NCBI RefSeq assembly: GCF_000716595.1
Contig: NZ_JNXC01000016.1
Span: 79,784 to 143,783 of the forward strand
Reading direction: 5' to 3'
Origin: Saccharothrix sp. NRRL B-16314
Lineage (GTDB): Bacteria > Actinomycetota > Actinomycetes > Mycobacteriales > Pseudonocardiaceae
Length of the DNA stretch: 64,000 bases
Below, in pieces: positions 24,629-32,857 of this stretch. Both the position numbers and the translations under genes were made by a program. The number at the start of each line of letters is the position of its first letter. Position 1 is the first letter of the stretch. The notes beneath the pieces are model-generated. The model was given only the letters and a program-made list of their open reading frames with translations, made no database searches and was not told where the DNA came from.

Positions 24629-25522
24629 ATGGGGACCACGTTGATGACCGGGGCGAGCCGGGGACTCGGCCGTCACGCCGCCGAGCACCTGCTGCGCCAC
24701 CACCCGGACCGGCACCTGCTCGTCTTCAACCGCAGGCCCGGCCTGGCCGCCGAACTGGCCGACCGGACCGGCAACCGCAACGTGTCCGAGGTGGTGTGCG
24801 ACCTGGGGTCGTTCGCCGACATCCGGCGCGCGGCGTCCGAGGTGGACGGGCCGCTCGACGGGTTCCTGGGCAACGCGGGCCTGCAGATGGCGACCACGCG
24901 CAAGCTCACCGCCGACGGTCACGAGATGACGTTCGGCGTCAACGTGCTGGCCTACCACCTGCTGCTGAACCTGCTCATGCCCCGGTTCGCGAACCCGGCG
25001 CGGATCGTCGTGGTCGGCAGCGACGTGCACGACAGCGCGCACAACAGCATGGGCCTCGTGCCGCCGCCGCGCTGGGACGACCCGCGCGAGCTGGTCAAGC
25101 CGGGGGAGGACACCGGCAAGGCGGGTCGGCGCGCGTACGCCACCAGCAAGCTCGGCGTCGTCTACCTCGTGCACGCGCTCCGGCGCCGGCTGCCCGAAGG
25201 GGTCGACGTCTACTCCTACAACCCCGGTCTGGTGCCGGGCACGGGGTTGACGCGGGATGCCGGCCGGATCGGACAGGCCGTGTTCGGTGTGATCGGCAAG
25301 GCACTGGTCGCTCTGCCGGTGGCCACCAGCCCGGAGAAGGCCGGCCGGCTGCTGGCGGAGACGATGACGGGGCCACGTCCCGGTGAGAGCGGCTCCTACA
25401 TCAGCCGGGGCGAGGTGATCCCGTCGTCGTCCGAGTCCTACGACGAGCGGCGCGAGGAAGAGCTGTGGGCCGTTGCCGACGAGCTGTGCGGGATCAGCCG
25501 CACGTCCCACCGTTCGGCCTGA
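24629..25522 (+). CDS. Short-chain dehydrogenase/reductase
   Basis: 297 aa from ATG 24629 (GGGAG 5 nt upstream). Rossmann fold with the cofactor loop TGASRGLGRHAAE (TGxxxGxG), an NAG-type motif (GFLGNAGLQ), the catalytic Ser region (IVVVGSDVHDSAH) and YATSK as the YxxxK pair. The Arg-rich NRRPGLAAEL after beta-2 suggests NADP(H). It resembles light-dependent protochlorophyllide reductase-like and retinol dehydrogenase-like SDRs, with an insert between Ser and Tyr. The substrate is unknown. It is probably controlled by the divergent TetR. Confidence 0.9.
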   Translation: MGTTLMTGASRGLGRHAAEHLLRHHPDRHLLVFNRRPGLAAELADRTGNRNVSEVVCDLGSFADIRRAASEVDGPLDGFLGNAGLQMATTRKLTADGHEMTFGVNVLAYHLLLNLLMPRFANPARIVVVGSDVHDSAHNSMGLVPPPRWDDPRELVKPGEDTGKAGRRAYATSKLGVVYLVHALRRRLPEGVDVYSYNPGLVPGTGLTRDAGRIGQAVFGVIGKALVALPVATSPEKAGRLLAETMTGPRPGESGSYISRGEVIPSSSESYDERREEELWAVADELCGISRTSHRSA

Positions 25523-25543
25523 ACCAGCCTTTCGGGGTCGGAC

Positions 25544-25762
25544 TCAGGTCGTGCCCTCGAAGTGCGAACGAACCGCCCTGGTGACCGGGTGGTCGGGGCC
25601 CGGCACTCGTTCGGTGTCGGCCAGGGCCGCTTCGAACAGCGGAGTCGCGCGTTCCAGGTCGCCCACCGCCAGGTGAGCGGCGGTGAGGCTGTTGCGGGAG
25701 CCCAGCGTCTCGGGGTGGTCCGGGCCGTGGAGGCGTTCACTGCTGCGGCGCGGTCGGGTGCC
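25544..25762 (-). pseudogene. C-terminal fragment of a TPR protein
   Basis: The 72 codons before the stop at 25544 encode HGPDHPETLGSRNSLTAAHL, then AVGDLERATPLFEAALADTE and GPDHPVTRAVRSHFEGTT. These are two kinesin-light-chain-type TPR units of the kind found at the ends of actinobacterial NB-ARC/TPR proteins. The frame is closed upstream by TGA (25763-25765) and has no start codon, so only a relic remains. Confidence 0.65.
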
Positions 25763-25874
25763 TCACGTCGGTCAGCACGACCGGCACGCCGAACCGCAGC
25801 ACCACCCACACCGCGCCACCGCAGACCAACGCACCACCGGCCAACCACCACGCGCGAGCCCGGTCGACCGTCAC
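25737..25874 (-). CDS. Possible 45-aa single-pass membrane peptide (low confidence)
   Basis: GTG 25874 to TGA 25737 encodes a basic start (TVDRARAWW), a hydrophobic segment (LAGGALVCGGAVWVVLRFGV) and a short tail (TDVRHPTAPQQ). A stop codon lies two codons before the GTG. It overlaps the TPR relic by 26 bp in another frame. It may be a tiny membrane protein or another piece of the decayed TPR gene. No clear Shine-Dalgarno site is present. The rest of 25875-26050 shows nothing gene-like. Confidence 0.3.
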   Translation of the reverse strand: MTVDRARAWWLAGGALVCGGAVWVVLRFGVPVVLTDVRHPTAPQQ

Positions 25875-26088
25875 CTCTCACGCCCCGAGCCGCACGGCCC
25901 TGGTCTGCACCCGATGATCGCACCACACCTGTACCTCGCCGCAGTAGCACCACATTGCCGTGAGCAATGCTCGCTTGTGCGACCGACGTTCAAGTCATCA
26001 GTTCGGTCCGTCCACAGTGGACAGGCGTGGGACTCGGTGAAAGGCGGCGACTTGACCTCTACTATTGTCGAAGTTCTACCGTCGCCAC

Positions 26089-27624
26089 ATGACCACGATC
26101 GGTGCCTCCCGTGCCGGGAGACGCGAATGGGCCGGGCTCGCCGTGCTCACCCTGCCGACCTTGCTGGCCTCACTCGAACTGACCATCCCCAACCTCGCCC
26201 TGCCCGCGATCTCCGCGGATCTCGCGCCGACCGGCGAGGAGTCGCTGTGGATCATCGACAGCTACGGTTTCCTCCTCGCGGGCTCGCTGATCACCGCCGG
26301 TGCGCTGGGTGACCGCATCGGGCGCCGTCGGCTGCTGATGATCGGATCGGCGCTGTTCGGCGTCATGTCCGTGTTCGCCGCGTACTCGACCAGCGCCGAG
26401 ATGCTGATCGTGGCCCGTGCGCTGCTCGGCGTCGCCGGTGCGACGCTGATGCCGGCCGCGCTGTCACTGACCGCGGCCCTGTTCCGCGACCCCCGGCAGC
26501 GGACGGTCGCGATCGGCGTCGTCATCGCCGGCGTCGCGGGCGGCACCGCGATCGGCCCGCTGATCGGCGGGTGGGTCCTCCAGCACTTCTGGTGGGGCGC
26601 GGTGTTCCTCATCGCGACGCCGGTGACCGCGCTCGTCCTGGTCCTCTGCCCGCTCCTGCTGCCGGAGCACCGCGCGGAGAGCTTCGGCCGGCTGGACGTG
26701 GTGAGCGCCGTGCTGTCCGTGGCCGCCGTGCTGGCGGTGATCTACGGGCTCAAGCACGTGGCCGTCAGCGGTCCGGACGTCGTGTCGCTCGCGTCCGTCG
26801 TGATCGGTCTGCTCCTCGGCTCCTGGTTCGTCCGCCGACAGCAGCGCGACGACCCGCTGGTCGACCTCCGGCTGTTCCGCTCCACTTCCTTCAGCGTGTC
26901 GCTGGGCACGCTGCTGTTCGGCGTCTTCGTGCTCTTCGGCGCCAACTTCTTCCTGGCGCAGTACCTCCAGCTGGTGTTCGGGCTCTCGCCGCTCCACGCC
27001 GGCCTGTGGACCGCGCCGTCGGCGTGCGGCGTCATCGTGGGGTCGACCCTCGCGCCGGTGCTCGTGCGCCGAGTGCGCCCGGGTTTCGTGGTCGCGAGCG
27101 GTCTGGTGCTCGCCGCCGCCGGGTTCGCGGTGCTGACGCTCGTGACGCCGGGTTCCGGGCTGCCGCCGCTGGTGGTCGGCTCGGTCGTGATCTCGCTCGG
27201 GCTCGGACCGATGATGACCCTGACCACCGACCTCGTCGTCGGTTCCGCGCCGGCGGAGCGGTCCGGCGAGGCGTCCGCGCTGTCGGAGACGGCACCGGAA
27301 CTCGGTGGTGCGCTGGGCATCGCGATCCTCGGCAGCGTCGGTACCGCCGTCTACCGCGCCGGTGTGGCCGGCACGGTCCCGCCAGGTCTGGCGGAGGACT
27401 CGGCGCTTGCCGCGGGGGAGACCCTGGGTGGCGCCGTGTCGGCCGCCGAGCAGGTGCGTGGCCCGGTCGGCGACCGACTGCTCGACACCGCCCGCGCGGC
27501 CTTCACCGACGGGCTGCACCTGATCGCCGTGATCGGCATCGTGGTGCTGGTCGCCGCCGCGGCCCTGGTCGCCGGTCTGCTCCGCCACGTCCGGTCCTCG
27601 AACGAGCCGCGGCAGACCGGCTGA
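26089..27624 (+). CDS. MFS drug exporter, DHA2 (14-TM) type
   Basis: 511 aa from ATG 26089. TTGACC (26052-26057) and TACCGT (26077-26082), with 19 bp between them and 6 nt before the ATG, suggest a leaderless promoter. Fourteen hydrophobic segments are expected from the length. Motif D1-like LELTIPNLALPAISADL lies in TM1, motif A is GALGDRIGRRRLLM, and motif C is GVAGGTAIGPLIGGW in TM5, the antiporter signature. It resembles QacA/SmvA/LfrA proton-drug antiporters. No regulator lies beside it. Confidence 0.92.
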   Translation: MTTIGASRAGRREWAGLAVLTLPTLLASLELTIPNLALPAISADLAPTGEESLWIIDSYGFLLAGSLITAGALGDRIGRRRLLMIGSALFGVMSVFAAYSTSAEMLIVARALLGVAGATLMPAALSLTAALFRDPRQRTVAIGVVIAGVAGGTAIGPLIGGWVLQHFWWGAVFLIATPVTALVLVLCPLLLPEHRAESFGRLDVVSAVLSVAAVLAVIYGLKHVAVSGPDVVSLASVVIGLLLGSWFVRRQQRDDPLVDLRLFRSTSFSVSLGTLLFGVFVLFGANFFLAQYLQLVFGLSPLHAGLWTAPSACGVIVGSTLAPVLVRRVRPGFVVASGLVLAAAGFAVLTLVTPGSGLPPLVVGSVVISLGLGPMMTLTTDLVVGSAPAERSGEASALSETAPELGGALGIAILGSVGTAVYRAGVAGTVPPGLAEDSALAAGETLGGAVSAAEQVRGPVGDRLLDTARAAFTDGLHLIAVIGIVVLVAAAALVAGLLRHVRSSNEPRQTG

Positions 27625-27639
27625 CCCGGCCGCCGGTCC

Positions 27640-29109
27640 TCAGATCGGGAAGTGCGCGTGGCCCACGGCTTGCACGGTGACCCAGCGCGTGTCGGTGAAG
27701 GCTTCGGCGCCCACCTGCCCGCCGAAGCGGCCGTAGCCGGAGCCCTTCACGCCGCCGAACGGCGCCTGCGGTTCGTCCGCGATGGTCTGGTCGTTGACGT
27801 GGACGATGCCGGTGCGCAGGCGGCCCGCCACCTCGAGGCCCTTCGCCAGGTCCTCCGTGATGACGCCCGCGACGAGGCCGTACGGGGTGTCGTTGGCGAG
27901 GGCGACGGCCTCGTCGGCGCTGTCGACCACGTGCACCGCGGTCGCCGGTCCGAAGACCTCGTCGTGGTAGATCTTCATCTCCTCGGTGACCCCGGTGAGG
28001 ACGACCGGGCGGATCAGCGTGCCCGGTTCCTCGATCTCACCGGTGCCGGCGGCCAGTCCGGCGCCGAGGGAGACCGCGTCCGCGACGAGCGCCGAGACCC
28101 GGCGGGCGGCAGCCGCGTTCACGACCGGGCCGACCGCGGTGCCCGGGTCGCTCGGATCGCCGCACGGCAGTGCCCGGACGCGGGCGGCGAACCCGGCCGT
28201 GAACTCGTCGGCGATCGAGCGGTGGACGATCACCCGGTCCACGCACATGCAGATCTGCCCGGCGTTCATGAAGGAACCGAAGACCGCGGCGTCCACCGCG
28301 TAGTCGACGTCGGCGTCCTCCAGCACCAGCAAGGCGTTCTTGCCGCCGAGTTCGAGCACGGCGGGCTTGAGGTGCTGGGCGGCCAGGACGCCGACGACGC
28401 GGCCGACCTCCGTGGAACCGGTGAAGTTGACCATCCGCACCCTGGGGTCGGCGATCAGCGCGGAGACCACCTCGGGTCCGTCGGCGTGGTCGTTGGTGAC
28501 GACGTTCAGCACGCCCGCGGGCAGTCCCGCCTCGTGCAGGACGTCCGAGATCAGCAGGCCGCAGGCGATCGGCGCGTTCTCGCTCGGCTTCAGCACCACG
28601 GTGTTGCCCATCGCGATCGGCAGCGCGACGGCGCGGACGCCGAGGATGACCGGGGCGTTCCACGGCGAGATCGCGGCGATCACCCCCTTCGGCACCCGCA
28701 CCTGCGTGGAGTGCGCGCCGTCGGCGTTGGTCGCGAGGACCTGGCCGGTCGGGCGACCGACCTCGGCCGCCGCCTCCAGCAGGATGTCGGCGGCCAGGGC
28801 GGCGTTGAAGCCCGCCCACGGCCCGATCCCGCCGACCTCCGCGGCCATCAGGCGGACGACCTCTTCGGTGCGCTCCGCCATCAATTGCGCGGCCCGCAGG
28901 AAGATCCGACGGCGTTCGGCCGGTGCGGTCGCGGCCCACGCCTCGAACGCGGCGTCGGCGGCGTCGACGGCCCGGCGCACGTCCTCCGGGGTGCCCGCGG
29001 CGACTTCCGCGCAGACGGCGCCGGTCCACGGGTTGATGTCGGAGGTGGTGCGACCGGAGGAGGCGGGGACCTCCTGGCCGTTGATGATCAGTCCTCGAGA
29101 GGTGGACAC
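27640..29109 (-). CDS. NAD(P)+-dependent aldehyde dehydrogenase (aryl-aldehyde type)
   Basis: 489 aa from GTG 29109 (AGGAG 4 nt upstream). Family motifs: SPWNAPVILGVRAVALPIAMG (active-site Asn), KPSENAP, FTGSTEVGR (cofactor loop), LELGGKNALLVLEDADVDYA (general-base Glu) and NAGQICMCVDR (nucleophilic Cys in GQIC). It ends PFGGVKGSGYGRFGG. The overall pattern resembles benzaldehyde, vanillin and salicylaldehyde dehydrogenases. Cofactor and substrate are inferred. A 247-bp gap with a run of eight C (29293-29300) separates it from the SMI1/KNR4 gene upstream. Confidence 0.9.
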   Translation of the reverse strand: MSTSRGLIINGQEVPASSGRTTSDINPWTGAVCAEVAAGTPEDVRRAVDAADAAFEAWAATAPAERRRIFLRAAQLMAERTEEVVRLMAAEVGGIGPWAGFNAALAADILLEAAAEVGRPTGQVLATNADGAHSTQVRVPKGVIAAISPWNAPVILGVRAVALPIAMGNTVVLKPSENAPIACGLLISDVLHEAGLPAGVLNVVTNDHADGPEVVSALIADPRVRMVNFTGSTEVGRVVGVLAAQHLKPAVLELGGKNALLVLEDADVDYAVDAAVFGSFMNAGQICMCVDRVIVHRSIADEFTAGFAARVRALPCGDPSDPGTAVGPVVNAAAARRVSALVADAVSLGAGLAAGTGEIEEPGTLIRPVVLTGVTEEMKIYHDEVFGPATAVHVVDSADEAVALANDTPYGLVAGVITEDLAKGLEVAGRLRTGIVHVNDQTIADEPQAPFGGVKGSGYGRFGGQVGAEAFTDTRWVTVQAVGHAHFPI

Positions 29110-29356
29110 GGTGCTCCTGGGAATGGGGATCGGGCTTCGGACCGCGACGGACGAGGGCGGAGGAGCGGCGGCCCCGCGGGTGCGCAGCCCTTGGTGCGCC
29201 TGGAGGTGTGCGCCGGGCCGGTGCCCTCGCTCACTCCCGACGACCGCAGGGATCAGGCTCGCTGGGTGGGTCACCGCGACCACGGGACCTCGCCCCCCCC
29301 ACCACCATGTCACGGATCGCCGGCGGTGGAGACCGCCGAAGTTCGGCATGCCGCCG

Positions 29357-30034
29357 TCACGACCACAGCCACTCGCCGGGGAACGCCTCCAGCACTGCTC
29401 CCAACGCCGCCGACGTCCGACCGCGCACCATCAGGAAACCATCGCCCATGACGCGGACCACCACGTCGGCGTTCGCGTACCAGCGCGAGTCGCCCACGTG
29501 GGGCACGGCGAGCGGCGTGAACGCGCGCTCGATCCGCGCCAGGTCCACGTCGTCCTCCAGTTCACGGCACTCGGTCAGCCCGTCCTGGAGGAGCAGCGAC
29601 TCGGCCAGCACCATCTCCACGCACGCCAGGGAGAAGCGGTCGAGGAACGGCTCCCACTTCTCCACCCGCTTGTCGGCGAGGTCCGGCCGCAGGAAGACCG
29701 GCGGGTCGTCCCCGACCGGCGCCACACCCCAGTGCGCGCACGCCTGGTTCTCCACGCGGTGCACGAGCACGCCGTCCCACATCCGCAGCCGGTCGGGGCT
29801 GAGCAGCTCGTCCTGGTTGCCGGTCAGGTCGGCCCGCCGGCCGAACAGCGCGTACGCCTCCCGCACGGCCGCGGGCAGCCGTATGCCGAGCCGTTCCTCG
29901 GCCTCGTCGACCGCGCACCCGTCGTCGTCACCGAGCGGGCTCACGAAGTGCTCGGCGTACTCCCGCACGAACCACCAGGCCTGGTGCCGGTCGACCACCG
30001 CCTGCTCCAGCGCGGCCCCCATGTCGAATCCCAT
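29357..30034 (-). CDS. SMI1/KNR4 (SUKH)-type protein
   Basis: 225 aa from ATG 30034. The SUKH fold appears as CAVDEAEERLGIRLPAAVREAYALFGR (the usual xxxAExxLGxxLPxxYRxxY element), then NQDELLSPDRLRMWDGVLV and a later beta-rich half with WGVAPVGDDPPVF. SUKH proteins often give immunity to contact-dependent or polymorphic toxins, but many act elsewhere. No toxin gene is next to it, so immunity is unproven. The -10-like TAGGGT that precedes the ATG by 8 nt uses the stop codon of the upstream P450 gene. Confidence 0.82.
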   Translation of the reverse strand: MGFDMGAALEQAVVDRHQAWWFVREYAEHFVSPLGDDDGCAVDEAEERLGIRLPAAVREAYALFGRRADLTGNQDELLSPDRLRMWDGVLVHRVENQACAHWGVAPVGDDPPVFLRPDLADKRVEKWEPFLDRFSLACVEMVLAESLLLQDGLTECRELEDDVDLARIERAFTPLAVPHVGDSRWYANADVVVRVMGDGFLMVRGRTSAALGAVLEAFPGEWLWS

Positions 30035-30042
30035 GCGGCGAC

Positions 30043-30048
30043 ACCCTA
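30043..30048 (-). promoter_or_regulatory. -10 box (TAGGGT) built on the P450 stop codon
   Basis: The TAG stop of the P450 gene (30046-30048) forms the first half of TAGGGT, which ends 8 nt before the ATG of the SMI1 gene. No Shine-Dalgarno site is seen, so a leaderless transcript is likely. Confidence 0.55.
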
Positions 30049-31194
30049 TTGGGTCTCCCCGCCGGAACACCGCGCGAGGTGGACCGGGAGGTGGTCGAGA
30101 CCCCGCTGCGTGCCGGTGGGTCGTCGGACTGGTGCGCCGGCGGGGGCGATCACCCCCACGTCGGCGAACGCCTCCAGCAGGGCCAGCAGCACGTGCTTGC
30201 CCAGGTGGCCGCCGAAGCACGAGTGCGTTCCCCGGCCGAGCCCCAGGTGGGGGTTGGGGGAACGGGTGAAGCACGCTTCGTCCGGATCGGGGAACACCTC
30301 GGGATCGCGGTTCGCCGCGGCGAGCACGGTGATCACGACGTCACCGCGCCGCAGGAGCTTCCCGCGCAGGGTCACGTCGGTCTTGCAGTGCCGGCTGACC
30401 ACCTGCACGGGGCCGGTCAGCCGCACCAGTTCCTCCACCGCCCGGCCGTCCAGCGCGGACAGCTCAGCACCGGTGCGCATCCCGTGCGCCAGCAGCCACT
30501 CCACCGCGTTGCCCAGCAGGTTGGCGGTGGTCGAGTAGCCCGCGTCGAACACCGCGCGCAGCGAGTTGCGCAGAACCCGGTCCCGCGCCGGGACCCGCGC
30601 GAGCACGCCGTCGGGTCGGGCTTCGGCGCGCCACCGGTCGATCATGGCGTTGAGCGTGTCGCGGGCGGCCAGCGACGGCCCGCGCCGGGTGGGGTCCAGA
30701 CCGGAGTCCATGCCCAGCACGAGGGTGCGCGACGCAATCCGCAACTGCTCGTGGTCGCCGGGCACGGGAACGCCGTAGAGGTCGCAGACCGCCTGCAGCG
30801 CAAGGGGTTCGGCGATGCCGGTGGCGAAGTCGACCGGGCCGTCCGGTTCGGCGAGCAGCAGTTCGCGCGCGACTCGGCGCACCCCGTCGGCCCAGCCGGT
30901 GACCTCGCGGCGGCGCACCGCGTCGAGGAACAGGTGGCGGATGGCGGTGTGCTCGGGCGGGTCCAGGGTCTGGATGCTCAGCACGGTGTCCGGGATCGGC
31001 TTGCCCAGGGCGCGGGGATCGGAGCCGAAGGAGTCGGTGTCCTTGAGCACCCGCGCGCAGTCGTCGTGACGGGTGAGCACCCACGCGCCGAGCTGGTCGT
31101 GGCGGTGCACGGGGTCTTCCGCGCGCAGCCTGGCGTAGACGGCGTGCGGGTCGGCGAGCATGCTCTCCGACAGGGGCGCGAACACGCCGGTCAC
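30046..31194 (-). CDS. Cytochrome P450 with unusual I-helix and heme-loop residues
   Basis: 382 aa from GTG 31194 (GAGGAGG upstream). The class-I bacterial P450 layout is complete: I-helix VFDAGYSTTANLL, where AGYST replaces the usual AG-x-D/E-T; K-helix VEELVRL (ExxR); and heme loop LGLGRGTHSCFGGHLGK, with Cys as thiolate ligand but Leu instead of the first Phe. It is short for the family. Loss of the acid in the I-helix usually alters proton delivery, so the chemistry may differ from plain hydroxylation. No ferredoxin or reductase gene is nearby. It follows the M28 peptidase gene by 65 bp on the same strand. Confidence 0.9.
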   Translation of the reverse strand: MTGVFAPLSESMLADPHAVYARLRAEDPVHRHDQLGAWVLTRHDDCARVLKDTDSFGSDPRALGKPIPDTVLSIQTLDPPEHTAIRHLFLDAVRRREVTGWADGVRRVARELLLAEPDGPVDFATGIAEPLALQAVCDLYGVPVPGDHEQLRIASRTLVLGMDSGLDPTRRGPSLAARDTLNAMIDRWRAEARPDGVLARVPARDRVLRNSLRAVFDAGYSTTANLLGNAVEWLLAHGMRTGAELSALDGRAVEELVRLTGPVQVVSRHCKTDVTLRGKLLRRGDVVITVLAAANRDPEVFPDPDEACFTRSPNPHLGLGRGTHSCFGGHLGKHVLLALLEAFADVGVIAPAGAPVRRPTGTQRGLDHLPVHLARCSGGETQ

Positions 31195-31259
31195 CTGGTC
31201 CTCCTCGGGGTGGTGGGACGCGGCGGGCGCGCCCCACCACGATCAGGGCTCACCGGTCG

Positions 31260-32660
31260 CTAGTGCGGGTAGTCCACGGCCGCCACCTCCCCTCCGCTCG
31301 ACAGGGTGTCGTCCACGGCGAACCAGCCCACGGCCCAGGCCATCGCCCGCATCGCCTCGCCCAGCGCACCCACGTGCACGTTGGACAGGTCGTCGCAGGG
31401 CTGGTGGTAGCACGGGTCGTAGGGCTGTCCCGCGGTGCCGCCGAACACGGCGGCCTCCTCGGGAGTCTTGATGCCCCGCACCCCGCCGAACGCGCCGCCG
31501 ACGGGGATTCCCGCACGGGCGAACGGCTCCTGGTCGGAGCGGATGTCCGCGAGGTCCGCGGTGCGGAAGGGCAGCCGTTGCAGGCGGTAGCCCTGGGAGA
31601 GCACGGCTTCCACGGTGCCCGATCCCGGCGGACCGGCCGGCGCGCCGGTGCCGGGGTGGTCGCTGTCGTCGCCGTCGACCACGAACCGCACGAAGTTCGG
31701 CGACGCGATCAGCTCCCAGTTGAGGTAGAGCCGGATCGCGGCCAACTCCTGCTGGGTGCGGGTAGCGACGTAGTGCGTGGAGCCGATGTTGATCAGCTCT
31801 TCGGCGCCCCAGAACGCGAACCGCACCTTGTTCGGCACGCGGTGTTGGTGCGGCGCGAGGCGGACGGCCGTCTCCAGCAGCGCCGAGACGCTGGTCGCGT
31901 TGTCGTTGATCCCCGGGCCGTCCGCGCCGCTGTCCAGGTGGGCGCCCGCCATCACCACGTGGTCCGCGCGCCCGCCGGCGGTCTCGGCGAACACGTTCAC
32001 GGTGGTGCTGTCGACGGTGTGGCCGCTCAGGCGCAGCACGCCGTGGCCGGACAGCGACTCGGCCTCGCGCACGCTGGTGAACGCGACCGGCAGGACCGCG
32101 CCCGCGGCCTGTCGCCGGATGACGGCGTCGAGGGCCGGCGTGACGTCGTAGACGACCAGGGCGCGCACCCCGGCGGCCTGGGCGGCGACGGTCTTGCCCG
32201 CGGTGGTGCAGACGCCCGAGGGTGCGACGGCGATGGCCGTGCCCGGCGGGTAGTCGGCCGGGGCGCACCCCGCGTCCGCCGCACGGGCGATCGTGCCCTC
32301 GACGTCGGCGGCCAGCCCGTACTGCGCCATGAGCACCAGTGCCCGACCCTCGTCGGTGGTCAGCGATTCGGTGTCGGCGGTGAAGGCGCGGAACGGCACG
32401 GACTGTTCGGTGACCCGGTACCCGGCGCGTTCCAGCACCTGTTCCACGTGCGCGCGGGATTTCTCGAACCCGGGTGTCCCGGCCTCCCGGTTGCCGCCGC
32501 TGGTGCTCGCCGCGAAGTCGAAAGCGCGCACCGAGGACATGGCGTCACGGGTGCTGACGGAACCGGCCAACGACCGTGCCAACCAGCCCGTTCCCGTATT
32601 CGCGGCAGCCGGAACCGGAACGGTCAAGAAAAGCAGAATGATGAGCGGAACGGCACGCAT
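31260..32660 (-). CDS. Secreted M28 zinc aminopeptidase with PA insert
   Basis: 466 aa from ATG 32660 with a signal peptide (RAVPLIILLFLTVPVPAAA). A PA (protease-associated) domain lies at about 110-230. The M28 core has GAHLDSGADGPGINDNATS (zinc His and bridging Asp), FAFWGAEELINIGS (catalytic Glu and zinc Glu) and YHQPCDDLSNV (last zinc His). In Streptomyces griseus aminopeptidase the fifth ligand is Asp in an LNFDMI-type motif. Here it reads LNWELIAS, a conservative Asp-to-Glu change. The expected role is removal of N-terminal residues outside the cell. Confidence 0.9.
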   Translation of the reverse strand: MRAVPLIILLFLTVPVPAAANTGTGWLARSLAGSVSTRDAMSSVRAFDFAASTSGGNREAGTPGFEKSRAHVEQVLERAGYRVTEQSVPFRAFTADTESLTTDEGRALVLMAQYGLAADVEGTIARAADAGCAPADYPPGTAIAVAPSGVCTTAGKTVAAQAAGVRALVVYDVTPALDAVIRRQAAGAVLPVAFTSVREAESLSGHGVLRLSGHTVDSTTVNVFAETAGGRADHVVMAGAHLDSGADGPGINDNATSVSALLETAVRLAPHQHRVPNKVRFAFWGAEELINIGSTHYVATRTQQELAAIRLYLNWELIASPNFVRFVVDGDDSDHPGTGAPAGPPGSGTVEAVLSQGYRLQRLPFRTADLADIRSDQEPFARAGIPVGGAFGGVRGIKTPEEAAVFGGTAGQPYDPCYHQPCDDLSNVHVGALGEAMRAMAWAVGWFAVDDTLSSGGEVAAVDYPH

Positions 32661-32777
32661 GAATCCCCCGGAATGACCTCTAATGCTCCATTGGCATTTC
32701 GCTGTCACCTCTTCCGGAGGCTACTGCGCCAATAGGATTTGCGCAACCCGCGGAGAATTCCTCCCAGTGGGGAATTC

Positions 32778-32809
32778 GGGTCCGGCGATGGGTTTCGGGC
32801 GCCGGACCC
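32778..32809. other. Hairpin upstream of the methyltransferase gene
   Basis: A 10-bp stem (GGGTCCGGCG with CGCCGGACCC) and a 12-nt loop in the 197-bp region between the divergent M28 and methyltransferase genes. It ends 35 bp before the TAGCGT box, so it may be an operator or RNA structure. Nothing more can be said. Confidence 0.3.
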
Positions 32810-32857
32810 CGAAAATGGGGTGAGGGGCGCGCGGCCGTGGGCGTAGCGTCGGCGACC

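Noticed and set aside
29292..29300. Run of eight C, a possible phase-variation tract
   Set aside because: It lies in non-coding DNA upstream of the aldehyde dehydrogenase gene, not in its promoter or reading frame, and is short.
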